Below, piece after piece: positions 51,957 through 63,600 of a stretch of 64,000 nucleotides of DNA. The DNA lies in contig NZ_KZ626871.1 of the NCBI RefSeq assembly GCF_002911015.1, positions 1-64,000 on the forward strand, in the 5' to 3' direction. A program made the translations under genes and the position numbers. The notes under the pieces are model-generated. The model did not search any database. It saw only the letters and a list, made by a program, of their open reading frames with translations, and had not been told where the DNA came from. This stretch comes from Streptomyces populi. Its GTDB lineage: Bacteria; Actinomycetota; Actinomycetes; Streptomycetales; Streptomycetaceae. Numbering within the stretch: position 1 is the first letter of the stretch; each line of letters begins with the position of its first letter.

Positions 51957-52994
51957 TTGGCCGAGCCACAGGCCGTGATCTCCCGACCGGCCGGGGCCAC
52001 CGTGTTCCTCGTGGCCACCGTCACCCCGGGGCACGAGGACACGGTCCGCGGTCTGCTGGAGGACGTCTCCGGGCTGCGCCGTTCCGTCTCCTTCCGGGCC
52101 CCCGACGGCGAACTCGGCTGTGTCGTCGGCATCGGATCGGCGGCCTGGGACCGGCTGTTCAGCGGACCGCGCCCCCAGGAGCTGCACCCGTTCGTGGAGT
52201 TGGCGGGCAGACGGCACCGGGCCCCGTCCACGCCGGGGGACCTCCTGTTCCACCTCCGGGCCCGCCGCACGGACCTCTGCTTCGAACTCGCCCGGCTGAT
52301 CATGGAGCGGCTGGACGGCGCGGTCACGGTCGTCGACGAGGTCCACGGCTTCAAGTACTTCGACGAACGCGACCTGCTCGGCTTCGTCGACGGCACGGAG
52401 AACCCCGAGGGCCAGGAGGCCGTCGACGCCGTGCTCGTCGGCGCCGAGGACCCGGCCTTCGCGGGCGGCAGCTACGTGATCGTCCAGAAGTACCTGCACG
52501 ACCTGCGGACCTGGAACGCGCTGCCGTCGGAGGAGCAGGAGCGGGTCATCGGGCGCACGAAGCTCGCCAACACCGAACTCCCCGACGACGTCAAACCGGC
52601 CGACTCCCACGTCGCGCTCAACACCGTCACCGACGAGGACGGCGACGAACGCAAGATCGTGCGGGAGAACATGCCGTTCGGCAGCCCGGGCGGGAACGAG
52701 TTCGGCACCTTCTTCATCGGCTACGCCCGCACCCCCGAGGTGACCGAGCAGATGCTGCGCAACATGTTCCTCGGGGACGGCCGGGCCCCGCACGACCGCA
52801 TCCTCGACTTCTCGACCGCGATCACCGGATGCCTCTTCCACGTGCCGGCCGCCGGCTTCCTCGACGACCTTCCCGCGGCCCCGGGCGAGCGGGAGGCGGA
52901 CGAGCCCGCGGCGGACCTCCCCGCCGCGGGCGGCGAGCGGGCCCCGGCGGACGGCTCCCTGGGGATCGGCAGCCTCAAAGGAGCCCGAACATGA
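51957..52994 (+). CDS. DyP-type peroxidase, encapsulin cargo
   Basis: A 345-residue dye-decolorising haem peroxidase. The distal GFVDGTENP contains D145, the proximal haem ligand is H218 in SHVALN, and the distal arginine is R236 in IVREN. The C-terminal tail (about 310-332) is a linker rich in Ala, Glu and Pro, and residues 333-342 read GSLGIGSLKG, which matches the targeting peptide that docks cargo into encapsulins. The start is the TTG at 51957 after GAGGAGGA, and the last codons overlap the encapsulin ATG by four bases. It should be packaged in the shell and use peroxide. Confidence 0.95.
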   Translation: MAEPQAVISRPAGATVFLVATVTPGHEDTVRGLLEDVSGLRRSVSFRAPDGELGCVVGIGSAAWDRLFSGPRPQELHPFVELAGRRHRAPSTPGDLLFHLRARRTDLCFELARLIMERLDGAVTVVDEVHGFKYFDERDLLGFVDGTENPEGQEAVDAVLVGAEDPAFAGGSYVIVQKYLHDLRTWNALPSEEQERVIGRTKLANTELPDDVKPADSHVALNTVTDEDGDERKIVRENMPFGSPGGNEFGTFFIGYARTPEVTEQMLRNMFLGDGRAPHDRILDFSTAITGCLFHVPAAGFLDDLPAAPGEREADEPAADLPAAGGERAPADGSLGIGSLKGART

Positions 52995-53869
52995 CGACCA
53001 CCCCCGAGGACACCGCCGCCGGAGCTGCCGGGACCGGCAACCTGCACCGTGAACTCGCCCCCGTCACGCCCGCCGCGTGGGCCGAGATCGAGGACGAGGC
53101 GCGCCGGACCTTCCGGCGCAACCTCGCCGGCCGCCGTGTCGTGGACGTCACGGGCCCCGACGGTCCCGCGCTCGCCGCCGTGGGGACCGGTCACCTGTCC
53201 CGCATCGACGGGCCGTCGCCCGGTGTCGCGGCCCGGCTGCGCCAGGTCCAGCCCCTGGTCGAGCTGACGGTGCCGTTCCGGGTGAGCCGCGACGCCGTCG
53301 ACGACGTGGACCGGGGTGCCAAGGACTCCGACTGGCAGCCGGTCAAGGACGCGGCGCGCACCATGGCGTTCGCCGAGGACCGGACCGTCTTCGACGGATA
53401 CGCAGAGGCCCGTGTCGACGGTCTCCGCGCCCGCACCTCCAACCCCGTGCTCAGCCTTCCCGCGGAGCCGCGCGACTTCCCGGACGCCGTCAGCCGTGCC
53501 CTGAGCACCCTCCGGCTGGCCGGGGTGCAGGGCCCGTACGCGCTGCTGCTGGGCGCGGAGGCGTACACGGCGGTCAGCGAGACCTCCGACCACGGCTACC
53601 CCGTCGCCGCCCACCTCGGCCGGCTGCTCGACGGCCGGCTGATCTGGGCGCCCGCCGTGGAGGGCGCCTTCCTGCTCACCACCCGGGGCGGCGACTACGA
53701 ACTGCGCCTCGGCGAGGATCTCGCCATCGGTTACACCGCCCACGACGCCACCGGCATCGACCTGTACTTCCGCCAGACCCTGACGTTCCTCGTCCACACG
53801 GACGAGGCCGTGGTGGCGCTCGACCCGTGGACCGGTACGGACGGGGAAAGGGACGGGGACACGGTCTGA
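52991..53869 (+). CDS. Encapsulin shell protein (family 1, linocin M18-like)
   Basis: A 292-residue HK97-fold protein that assembles the nanocompartment. Typical segments are LHRELAPVTPAAWAEIEDEARR, NLAGRRVVDVTGPDGPALAAVG, and GYTAHDATGIDLYFRQTLTFLV near the C terminus. Length suits a small T=1 shell of 60 subunits (family knowledge). The ATG overlaps the DyP stop as ATGA, so synthesis of cargo and shell is coupled. Its first 15 residues are an Ala/Gly/Thr-rich extension that adds to the usual start. Confidence 0.95.
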   Translation: MTTTPEDTAAGAAGTGNLHRELAPVTPAAWAEIEDEARRTFRRNLAGRRVVDVTGPDGPALAAVGTGHLSRIDGPSPGVAARLRQVQPLVELTVPFRVSRDAVDDVDRGAKDSDWQPVKDAARTMAFAEDRTVFDGYAEARVDGLRARTSNPVLSLPAEPRDFPDAVSRALSTLRLAGVQGPYALLLGAEAYTAVSETSDHGYPVAAHLGRLLDGRLIWAPAVEGAFLLTTRGGDYELRLGEDLAIGYTAHDATGIDLYFRQTLTFLVHTDEAVVALDPWTGTDGERDGDTV

Positions 53870-54101
53870 CCTCGCCCGGCGCGCGGGCGTTCCCCGGCGG
53901 TCCGTGCTCCGCCCGGGTCCGCCGGCCGGACCGTATCCGTTTTCCGGCCTCCGCCAACGTCTCCTGCCTTTTGGCGAGTTCTTTCTTCCTCGGGGGAAAA
54001 CCGCAGGCCAGGGCCGTTGCGGCGGGTATGTCCGCTCCGGTTGCGGAGCAATAGGCGCCGCGAAATGGTGGAAGGACCCATCGCCGCACCGGGAGCTGTC
54101 C

Positions 54102-56624
<2,523 letters not shown>

Positions 56625-56770
56625 GGCGGAGAGCCCGGCGAGGCGGAGAACCCGCCGACGACCCGCGGAACGAGTGATCAACGCACGACGAAGGACGGGA
56701 CGGAGGACTCCTGACACCGAAGACGTACCCGGGCGCGCGAACGCCGGGTAGTGGTTTGAGGAGGCTGCGC

Positions 56771-57049
56771 ATGACGCACCACAAGTCCAACCGGGCTGTC
56801 GAAGGAGATCCGGAGCACGCCCACAACAGGGGCATGCCCCTGCGGTACGACGACGACGAACTCCACGCGCGCACGGTCCGCGCGCGGCGCGAGGCCGGTC
56901 TGCTCGGCGGCCCCATGGAGGACCCCGAAGCCGATTACCGGCGAGAGCGCGTGGAGATCGATCTGGAGGTGGGTGCGGGCCGGATCCCGACGGGCAACTT
57001 CACCCGGCGGACCCGGGATCCCTATCCGCCCTCCAGTTACGGGGACTGA
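56771..57049 (+). CDS. Small hydrophilic protein of unknown function
   Basis: A 92-residue acidic and basic protein with no TM, beginning MTHHKSNRAVEGDPEHAHNR and containing DDDELHARTVRARREAGLL. The ATG at 56771 has AGGAGG six bases upstream, strongly supporting translation. It follows the Clp ATPase gene by 146 bp on the same strand and is convergent with the GreA-like gene. I do not recognise a family. Confidence 0.65.
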   Translation: MTHHKSNRAVEGDPEHAHNRGMPLRYDDDELHARTVRARREAGLLGGPMEDPEADYRRERVEIDLEVGAGRIPTGNFTRRTRDPYPPSSYGD

Positions 57050-57115
57050 ACTCACCGCGGGGAAGGGGTGGTTGGACCCCGGGACGCGGGTCCGGCGGGC
57101 CGGTGCCGACAGGCG

Positions 57116-57580
57116 CTACCGGCCCAGGGAGACCACGACCGCGCTCCGGGGTCCCTCGGGTGCCCGGAAACTCACGGTGTCTCCCGTCCGGTGCCCGAGG
57201 AGGGCGCGTCCGAACGGACTGTCGGCCGTGACGAGCGTCCGGTCCAGCGCCGCGGCGCCCTCACCGATCTGAACGGTGTCCGTCGTGCCGTCCGAGAACC
57301 GGACGGTGACCGTGCTGCCCACGCCGACCGTGTCGGTGGGCGGCGGACCCGCCACGTCCGCCCCCGCGAGCCGCGTGGTGATCCGGGAGATCCGGTCGTC
57401 CAGCCGCCGCAGGGCGTCGGCGCGCTGCAACTCGTCCGCGGCGTCGGCCTGGTCGCCCACCTGCGCGTCGGAGTCCCGCAGGGACGCCGCGACCGTTTCG
57501 CGTTCGGTGCGGAGGTCGGCGAGTTCCTGCTCCAGTGCCTGCCGGGCAGCCTCGCTGATCGGTGCTGGTTCGCTGGACAT
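57116..57580 (-). CDS. GreA/GreB-family transcription elongation factor
   Basis: A 154-residue protein with an N-terminal antiparallel coiled coil (ARQALEQELADLRTERETV through LDDRISRITTRLAGA) and a C-terminal FKBP-like domain ending in RSAVVVSLG. The acidic tip residues typical of GreA (DE) are seen only as DSDAQVGDQADAADE. The ATG at 57580 is downstream of a GGAGT site. It binds RNA polymerase and either rescues backtracked complexes or, as in some actinobacterial paralogues, regulates them. Confidence 0.85.
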   Translation of the reverse strand: MSSEPAPISEAARQALEQELADLRTERETVAASLRDSDAQVGDQADAADELQRADALRRLDDRISRITTRLAGADVAGPPPTDTVGVGSTVTVRFSDGTTDTVQIGEGAAALDRTLVTADSPFGRALLGHRTGDTVSFRAPEGPRSAVVVSLGR

Positions 57581-57745
57581 GCCTACTCCTCGGTGTGCGG
57601 AAGTCGGGTCGGACGGGAGCGTTATCAGCATATCCGTGCGCTTATGTGTACCAACGGGTCGGATCGCGGCGGAATGTGATGTATGGAATCGTGGATCGCC
57701 GGAGTTCAGGACGCTTCGCGCCGTCCTGCGAGTGAGGGAGGTCCC

Positions 57746-57823
57746 ATGTCCTCGAAGCGACGCCGGAAGAAGAAGAGCCGCCGCAAGCACGCCGCGAACC
57801 ACGGACGGCGCCCCCAGTGCTAG
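57746..57823 (+). CDS. bL37-like very small basic ribosomal protein
   Basis: A 25-residue, extremely basic product: MSSKRRRKKKSRRK, then HAANHGRRPQC. It matches in length and in the ANHGRRP ending the small actinobacterial ribosomal protein bL37 as I remember it from mycobacterial ribosome structures. The ATG at 57746 follows GGGAGG by four bases. It is divergent from the GreA-like gene and followed by a long region without genes. Confidence 0.7.
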   Translation: MSSKRRRKKKSRRKHAANHGRRPQC

Positions 57824-59382
57824 GGCCTGTCTGACAATTCGCGTCGGACGGTTCCCGTCCGCCCGGCGGCGTCCGGCGCACCCCCTCGCCGCACCGGCCG
57901 GAAGTCCGAGCGCGTTTCGTACGAGGGCTTCCGGCCGGCGTGCCGGGCTGGCGGTGCGCCGGACGGCCGGGTGCCGGGCGGCCGTTCCGGGGAGCGGCCG
58001 CCCGTGACGACATGCTCCTCCGCCGTCGTGCGTACCCCCACTGCGCCGATCGGGCCCGGCGCCTTCCCTCGCCCCGAGCGCACGCTCCGGCCCGAACGGC
58101 CGCGCGCGACGGTCGCGTCGACCGCTGCCGTCCTCCGCGCGCAGGACCTGCCGGCCGGACGGAACGGCGTCGAGGGCGCGTACCGCTTCGGGAAACGCAA
58201 ACGCCGTCGCGTGGAAACCCCGGCCGTCGGTCCGGCCCGCGCCCGTGCCATTTCCTCACGCAGGGTGACGATCGGTAGCGCTCCTCACCCGGTCGGCGAC
58301 CTCGCGTGCGGTCGCGGGCCGTGCCGCGCGTCGGGGTGAAGCGCCGGTCCGCCGGGTGCTCGGCGGCGGTGCGCGTCCATGCTCCGCGCGGACACCGGAC
58401 ACCGATAAACGGACGTCATGCCCGGTGCCGACCGTCGGTTGTCGCGCGCCGCCCCGGCCGCGCCCGTCGGCCGCCGTGCGCCGCCACTCCGTGTTCCCCC
58501 GTCGTCGTGCCCCGCCCCTCGCCGCCCGTCGCGGCGTTCCGGGGCGGGAGGGGCGGAGCGCGGCATCGTCACGGAAAAGCACCGGACCGTCCGAGGGGGA
58601 AACGTCCGCTTCACCCTTCGCGCACGCGACAACGTGAAGACCGAAGACACCCGGAGGAGCTCGCGGGAGCGATCCCTTCCGCGTGTTTTCCGACAGTGGC
58701 GGAGGCCGCCTTTTCGGCCAGGTGCCCCGGGTGTCGAACCGTCGTGACGGATACTCGCGGACACTGTTTCGGCATTGCCCGGCGAGCCGGTTCGACGGGT
58801 GTGCGGACCGCGCCGATCGGCAATCAAAATCGGAACTTGACGCGTTGGCCGACCGGTTGTCGCGTGAAAGGCCGACTCTCCCTCTTTCGGGCGGCCGGCG
58901 GACTGGAATCGATGCGTGTCCGGGTGCCCGATTTCACCTCGTAGTTCAGTACATGCACCGCCACGGAGGCCTCGGCGGCGACATGTTCCGGCAACAATGG
59001 CCAGTTCACGACGGGTGCTCGAGCGGTTCTCGAGAAAAGATCCAGCCAGTTGGAACGTCCCGTAAACCACGCTTGACGCGTCTCGGGAGGGATGTTAGAA
59101 AAAGCGACGGAAAACCTGCCGCCTCTGGTAGCGGCAGAAGAGAGGTGGGGGGCACTTCCTGGGGGGACGTGTACGGGGGCTTCCGGCATTCACTGCCGGA
59201 TCACGCGTGAATGTGCAGCTCAATCATTTTGGCGCCAGTTTCTCTGTTGTTTCTCGGCGTGGTCGTCGAACCCGACGACGGGCCTGAGAGAGGGCGCTTT
59301 TCCTTCGCACACCCGAAGCGGTTCTCGGCGTGCTCCGCATGCCGTCCGCTTTCTTTGCCTGCCATTTTCGGCCTACTGAACG
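57824..59382. other. 1.56-kb region without convincing genes
   Basis: Open frames exist on both strands but lack ribosome sites, have poor third-position GC and look unlike protein families. The part after about 58,600 is less GC-rich than its surroundings. The sequence starts at 57823 with GGGCCTGTCTGACAATTC, resembling the end of a short inverted-repeat element, but no partner end was found. It separates the ribosomal gene from the peptide-synthetase cluster. Confidence 0.5.
59187..59213. promoter_or_regulatory. Inverted repeat before the exporter gene
   Basis: CATTCAC (59187-59193) and GTGAATG (59207-59213) are perfect 7-bp arms with a 13-bp spacer, 170 bp upstream of the MFS gene. A cluster regulator could bind here, but none is in the window. 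Confidence 0.35.
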
Positions 59383-60681
59383 GTGTGGAACGTGAAAGCA
59401 TATTTGGCCATCCTGCGCATCGGTGACTACCGACTGCTCTGGTCGGCCCTCGTCCTGAATCTTCTCGGGGACGGCGCCACCTATGCCGCCCTCGCGTGGA
59501 TCACGCTGGAGAAGGCGGGGGCCGCCGGGCTCGGCGTCCTCGGCGTGTGTCTCACCCTCCCGGTGATCCTGGGAGGGGCCGTCGTCGGACCGCTGCTCGA
59601 CCGGTTCTCCCGGCGCAAGCTCTTCATCTACGACTCGGTGTTCCGCGGTTTCGTCGTCGCCCTGATCCCCCTGCTCGCGGCGATGGACGCGCTTCAGACC
59701 TGGAACCTGTACGGAGTGGCGCTGATCTACGGGCTGCTCAAGATCATCCCGCTGGCGGGCACCCCCGCCGTGCTGCCCGAGCTGGTCCCCGAGGACAAGC
59801 TCCAGGCGGCCTCGGGGCTGGAGTCCACGGCGATGGGCGCCGCCAACGTCGTCGGCCCTGCCATCGGCGCGGGCCTGATCACCGCCTTCGGCGCTCCTTA
59901 CGTGCTCGTCCTGGACGCCGTGACCTACCTGGTCTTCGCCTTCCTGATCAGCCGCATCAAGGCACCCATGGGCCGGCCCGAACCGGTGGCGGCGTCCGAC
60001 GCCCAGGAAGCCAGGCCCGGCTGGGCCCCGGTGTTCCGGCTCATCGTGCGCGACCGCTTCCTCCTCGTGCTCACGCTGTCCTTCGGCGCCTTCAACGTCT
60101 CGGCGGGCGCACTGATCGTGGCCCTCCCCTGGCTCGCGAAGTTCGAGTTCGACAGCGGCCCCGGCATCCTCGGTCTGATGCTGGCCGTCATGGCGGCGGG
60201 CGAGCTCATCGGCTCCCTCGTCTCGGGCGCGGTGAAGACCTCCGAGCGGCAGATGCTCCGCATCGGCGTGTTCCAACTCCTGTCCGGCGCCGTGCTGTTC
60301 CTGCTCCTGCCGAGCATGCTGCCGTGGATCCTGCTCGGCCTCGCGCTGAACGGCATCCTCTCCGCGCCGATGACGGTGCTCGGCGGCGTGGTCCGCATGA
60401 CCCGGGTGCCCAACGCGATGCGCGGCCGGGCCATGACGCTGATGCGCACGGTGATGGCCGGTTCCCTGCCCGCCGGTTCCGCGCTCGGCGGCGTGCTCCT
60501 GAGCGGCAGTCACTACGACGGCCTCATCCTGGTGGTCGCCGCACTCGCCGCGGCTCCCGGCGTGCTCACCGTCCTGCTCTTCCGCCGCACCCCGTTCCGG
60601 CTGGGGGTGACAGCAGCCGATGACCAGCGTGTCCAGCGGGGCCCCGACCTCGACTCCGATGCCGTCCACGCCACTTCCTGA
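59383..60681 (+). CDS. MFS transporter, probable exporter of the NRPS product
   Basis: A 432-residue protein with about 12 TM helices. It begins AYLAILRIGDYRLLWSALVLNLLGDGATYAALAW and has the MFS loop motif LDRFSRRKLF after helix 2. It resembles MFS efflux carriers such as those of the enterobactin exporter type (EntS). The GTG at 59383 is used; a GTG at 59392 is possible. Its 3' end overlaps the NRPS start by 62 bp, so the two are coupled and the exporter is presumably for the NRPS product. Confidence 0.9.
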   Translation: MWNVKAYLAILRIGDYRLLWSALVLNLLGDGATYAALAWITLEKAGAAGLGVLGVCLTLPVILGGAVVGPLLDRFSRRKLFIYDSVFRGFVVALIPLLAAMDALQTWNLYGVALIYGLLKIIPLAGTPAVLPELVPEDKLQAASGLESTAMGAANVVGPAIGAGLITAFGAPYVLVLDAVTYLVFAFLISRIKAPMGRPEPVAASDAQEARPGWAPVFRLIVRDRFLLVLTLSFGAFNVSAGALIVALPWLAKFEFDSGPGILGLMLAVMAAGELIGSLVSGAVKTSERQMLRIGVFQLLSGAVLFLLLPSMLPWILLGLALNGILSAPMTVLGGVVRMTRVPNAMRGRAMTLMRTVMAGSLPAGSALGGVLLSGSHYDGLILVVAALAAAPGVLTVLLFRRTPFRLGVTAADDQRVQRGPDLDSDAVHATS

Positions 60682-63600
60682 ACCCCGGGCCGGCGAGGAC
60701 GGTGACGCCGTACTCCTGGTCACCGACCGTCCCCGCACCCGGGAGTCCGCGTCCGGCCCCCTTCGCACCCTGCGCGTTCCGGGCGCGGGCGGACCGACGG
60801 CCCTCGCGGCCCTCGCCGTCCTGCTGCACCGGCACACCGGACAGCTCCGCCTGCTCCTCGACATCGGCACGGCCGAGGACGGCGCGGGCTCGCTGACCCT
60901 GACCGTGCACCCGGACGAGCCCGTCGCCGCCCTGCTCGCCAGGACGGAGCGGGTACGTCCGCAGGGACCGCCCACCGGTACGGCCGTGCGGTACGCGGAC
61001 ACCCCGGGCCCCGTGCCCGACGGGCCCTGCGAGCTGTTCCTGACGCGCGACGGCGAGGACCTGCTCCTCGGCTACCGCGCCTCGCTCTTCGAGGACGCCA
61101 CGGCGGCCCGGCTCGCCGATCGACTCCGTCTGATCGGCGACTTTCTGACGAGCCGTCCGACGGCTCGCACCGGGGACGTGGAACTCCTCGCCGAGGGCGA
61201 GCTGGACCAGGTCGTCGGCTCCTTCAACGACACCGCGCGCCCCTACCCCGACACGGCCACCATCCACGGCCTGTTCGCGGAGCAGGCCCGGCTGACCCCG
61301 GAAGCCGTGGCGCTCGACTGGCGCTCCGAACGGCTGACCTACCGTCAGCTGGATCTGCGGTCGGACGAACTGGCGCGACGCGTCGTGGCCGCCGGGGCGG
61401 CCCCCGGCGACCGGGTGGCGCTGCGCACCGGGCGCACCCCCGACTTCGTGGTCGGCGCCCTGGCCGTCCTCAAGGCGGGCTGCGCCTACCTCCCGCTGGA
61501 GCCCGACTACCCGGCCGAACGCGCCGCCTGGCTGCTCGCGGACTCCTCCGTGCGCGTCCTGGTCGCGGCCGGCGACCTGCCGACGGACCTGGCGTTCGAG
61601 GGGACGGTTCTCGCCCCCGGGCCGGAGGCGGCGGACGAGGACGCCGCTCCCGGCACGGTCGCCGTCCCGGTGGCCGCCCACGACCTCGCCTACGTGTGCT
61701 ACACCTCGGGCACCACCGGGAAACCCAAGGGCGTCGAGGTCGTCCACCGCAACGTGGTGCGGCTGGTGAAGGGCGCGGACTACGTGCGCTTCGGGCCGGA
61801 CGTCAGGATCCTGCCCACGGGTTCGATCGTCTTCGACGCGAACACCTTCGAGATGTGGGGCGCCCTGCTCAACGGCGGTTCCCTGCGGCTCGTGGACAGC
61901 GACACCGTGCTCGACGCGTCCTTGCTCGGACGGGAGCTGGCCGAGCACCGCATCACCACGATGTGGCTCACCTCGCCCCTGTTCAACCAACTGGTGGAGC
62001 AGGACGCGAGCATCTTCCGCCCGCTGCGCGAACTGGTGGTGGGCGGGGACGCCCTGTCGTCCGCGCACATCGGGAAGGTGATGGACGCCTGCCCCGGGGT
62101 GACCCTGGTCAACGGCTACGGCCCGACGGAGAACACCACGTTCTCCGTGACGCACCGGCTGGACCGGTCCGACCTCGGACGCATCCCGATCGGGCGCCCG
62201 ATCGCCAACTCCACCGCGTACGTCCTGGACGAACGGGGGCGCCCGTGCCCGGTCGGGGTGCCCGGCGAGCTCTGCCTCGGCGGAGCCGGGGTCGCCCGGG
62301 GCTACCTGGGGCGTCCGGAGCTGACGGCCGAACGCTTCGTGCCCGATCCCTTCGGCCCCGAGGGGGCCCGGCTCTACCGCAGCGGCGACCTCGCGCGCTG
62401 GCGGCCCGACGGCGTGATCGAGTTCCTGGGCCGACGCGACTTCCAGGTCAAGGTACGCGGCTTCCGGGTCGAACCCGCCGAGGTGGAGGCGGCCATGCTC
62501 GCCCACCCCGACGTGGCCGAGGCCATCGTCGTGGCGCGGTCCCGGCCGGGCAAGGGCGACAAGCACCTGTGCGGCTACTACGCCGGTCCGCGCCCGCCGG
62601 AGCCCCGTGACCTGCGGGACCTGCTCGCGGCGGAGCTGCCGGGGCACATGGTCCCGTCGTACCTCGTGCCGCTGCCCGCGCTGCCGCTCAACCACAGCGG
62701 CAAGGTGGACAGGTCCAGGCTGCCCGACCCCGACGGCGCGCACCTGCTGTCAGGGGCGGACCACGTCGCTCCCTCGACCGAGGACGAGCGGACGGTGGTC
62801 GAGCTCGCCGAACGGGCCCTCGGGATCAGCGGCATCGGCGTCCACCACGACCTGCGGGACCTCGGAGCGGACTCGCTCACGGCGACCCTGATCGCGGTGG
62901 GCCTGCAGGAACGTCTCGGCCGGCACTTCCCGGTCAGCGCCGTCCTGCGCGCCGGTACGCCCGCCCGGATCGTGGAACTGCTGCGGGAGGCCGGCTCCGG
63001 CCCCGGCCACTCCGTCCCCGCCGCGCCCGAGCGGGAGACCTACCCGCTGACCCCGCAACAGCGCCAGCTCTACTTCGAGCAGGCCAAGGACCCCCGCGCG
63101 GTGCACTACAACGTGCCGATCGGCCTCGACCTGCCCGCCGACACGGACCCCGAGCGGCTCGCCCGGGCCCTGTCCGGGCTGGCCGAGTGCCACGAGGCGC
63201 TGCGCACCCGCTTCGTCGTCGAGGGCGGCGAGGTACGCCAGCGCGTGGAGCCGGGCATCGACGCCGAGGTGCGGGTGCTGGACGGACCCCCCGGCCCCGT
63301 CGAGGAGTTCGTGCGCCCCTTCGACCTGGAGCGCACCCCGCTGTGGCGGGCGGACGTGCACCGCACCCCGACCGGGGTGACACTGCGCATGGACCTGCAC
63401 CACATCGTGGTGGACGGGTTCTCGCTCGCACCGCTCCTGGAGGATCTGGCCGCACTCTACGCGGGTGGATCCCCCCGGCCGCCGACACCCCGCTACCGGG
63501 ACTACGCGGTGTGGCTGACCGGCCCGGCCGGGACCGCCCTGCGGGCGGCCCAGCAGCCCCACTGGCAGAAGGTCTTCGCCGAGCCCCTCGACCGGACGGA

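Noticed and set aside
57823..57840. Insertion-sequence terminus GGGCCTGTCTGACAATTC
   Set aside because: It looks like a transposon end, but I found no matching inverted partner, transposase or target duplication within the following 1.5 kb.
58824..59189. A 121-codon minus-strand ORF in the gene-poor region
   Set aside because: It uses many A/T third bases, has no ribosome site or family likeness, and overlaps other equally poor frames.
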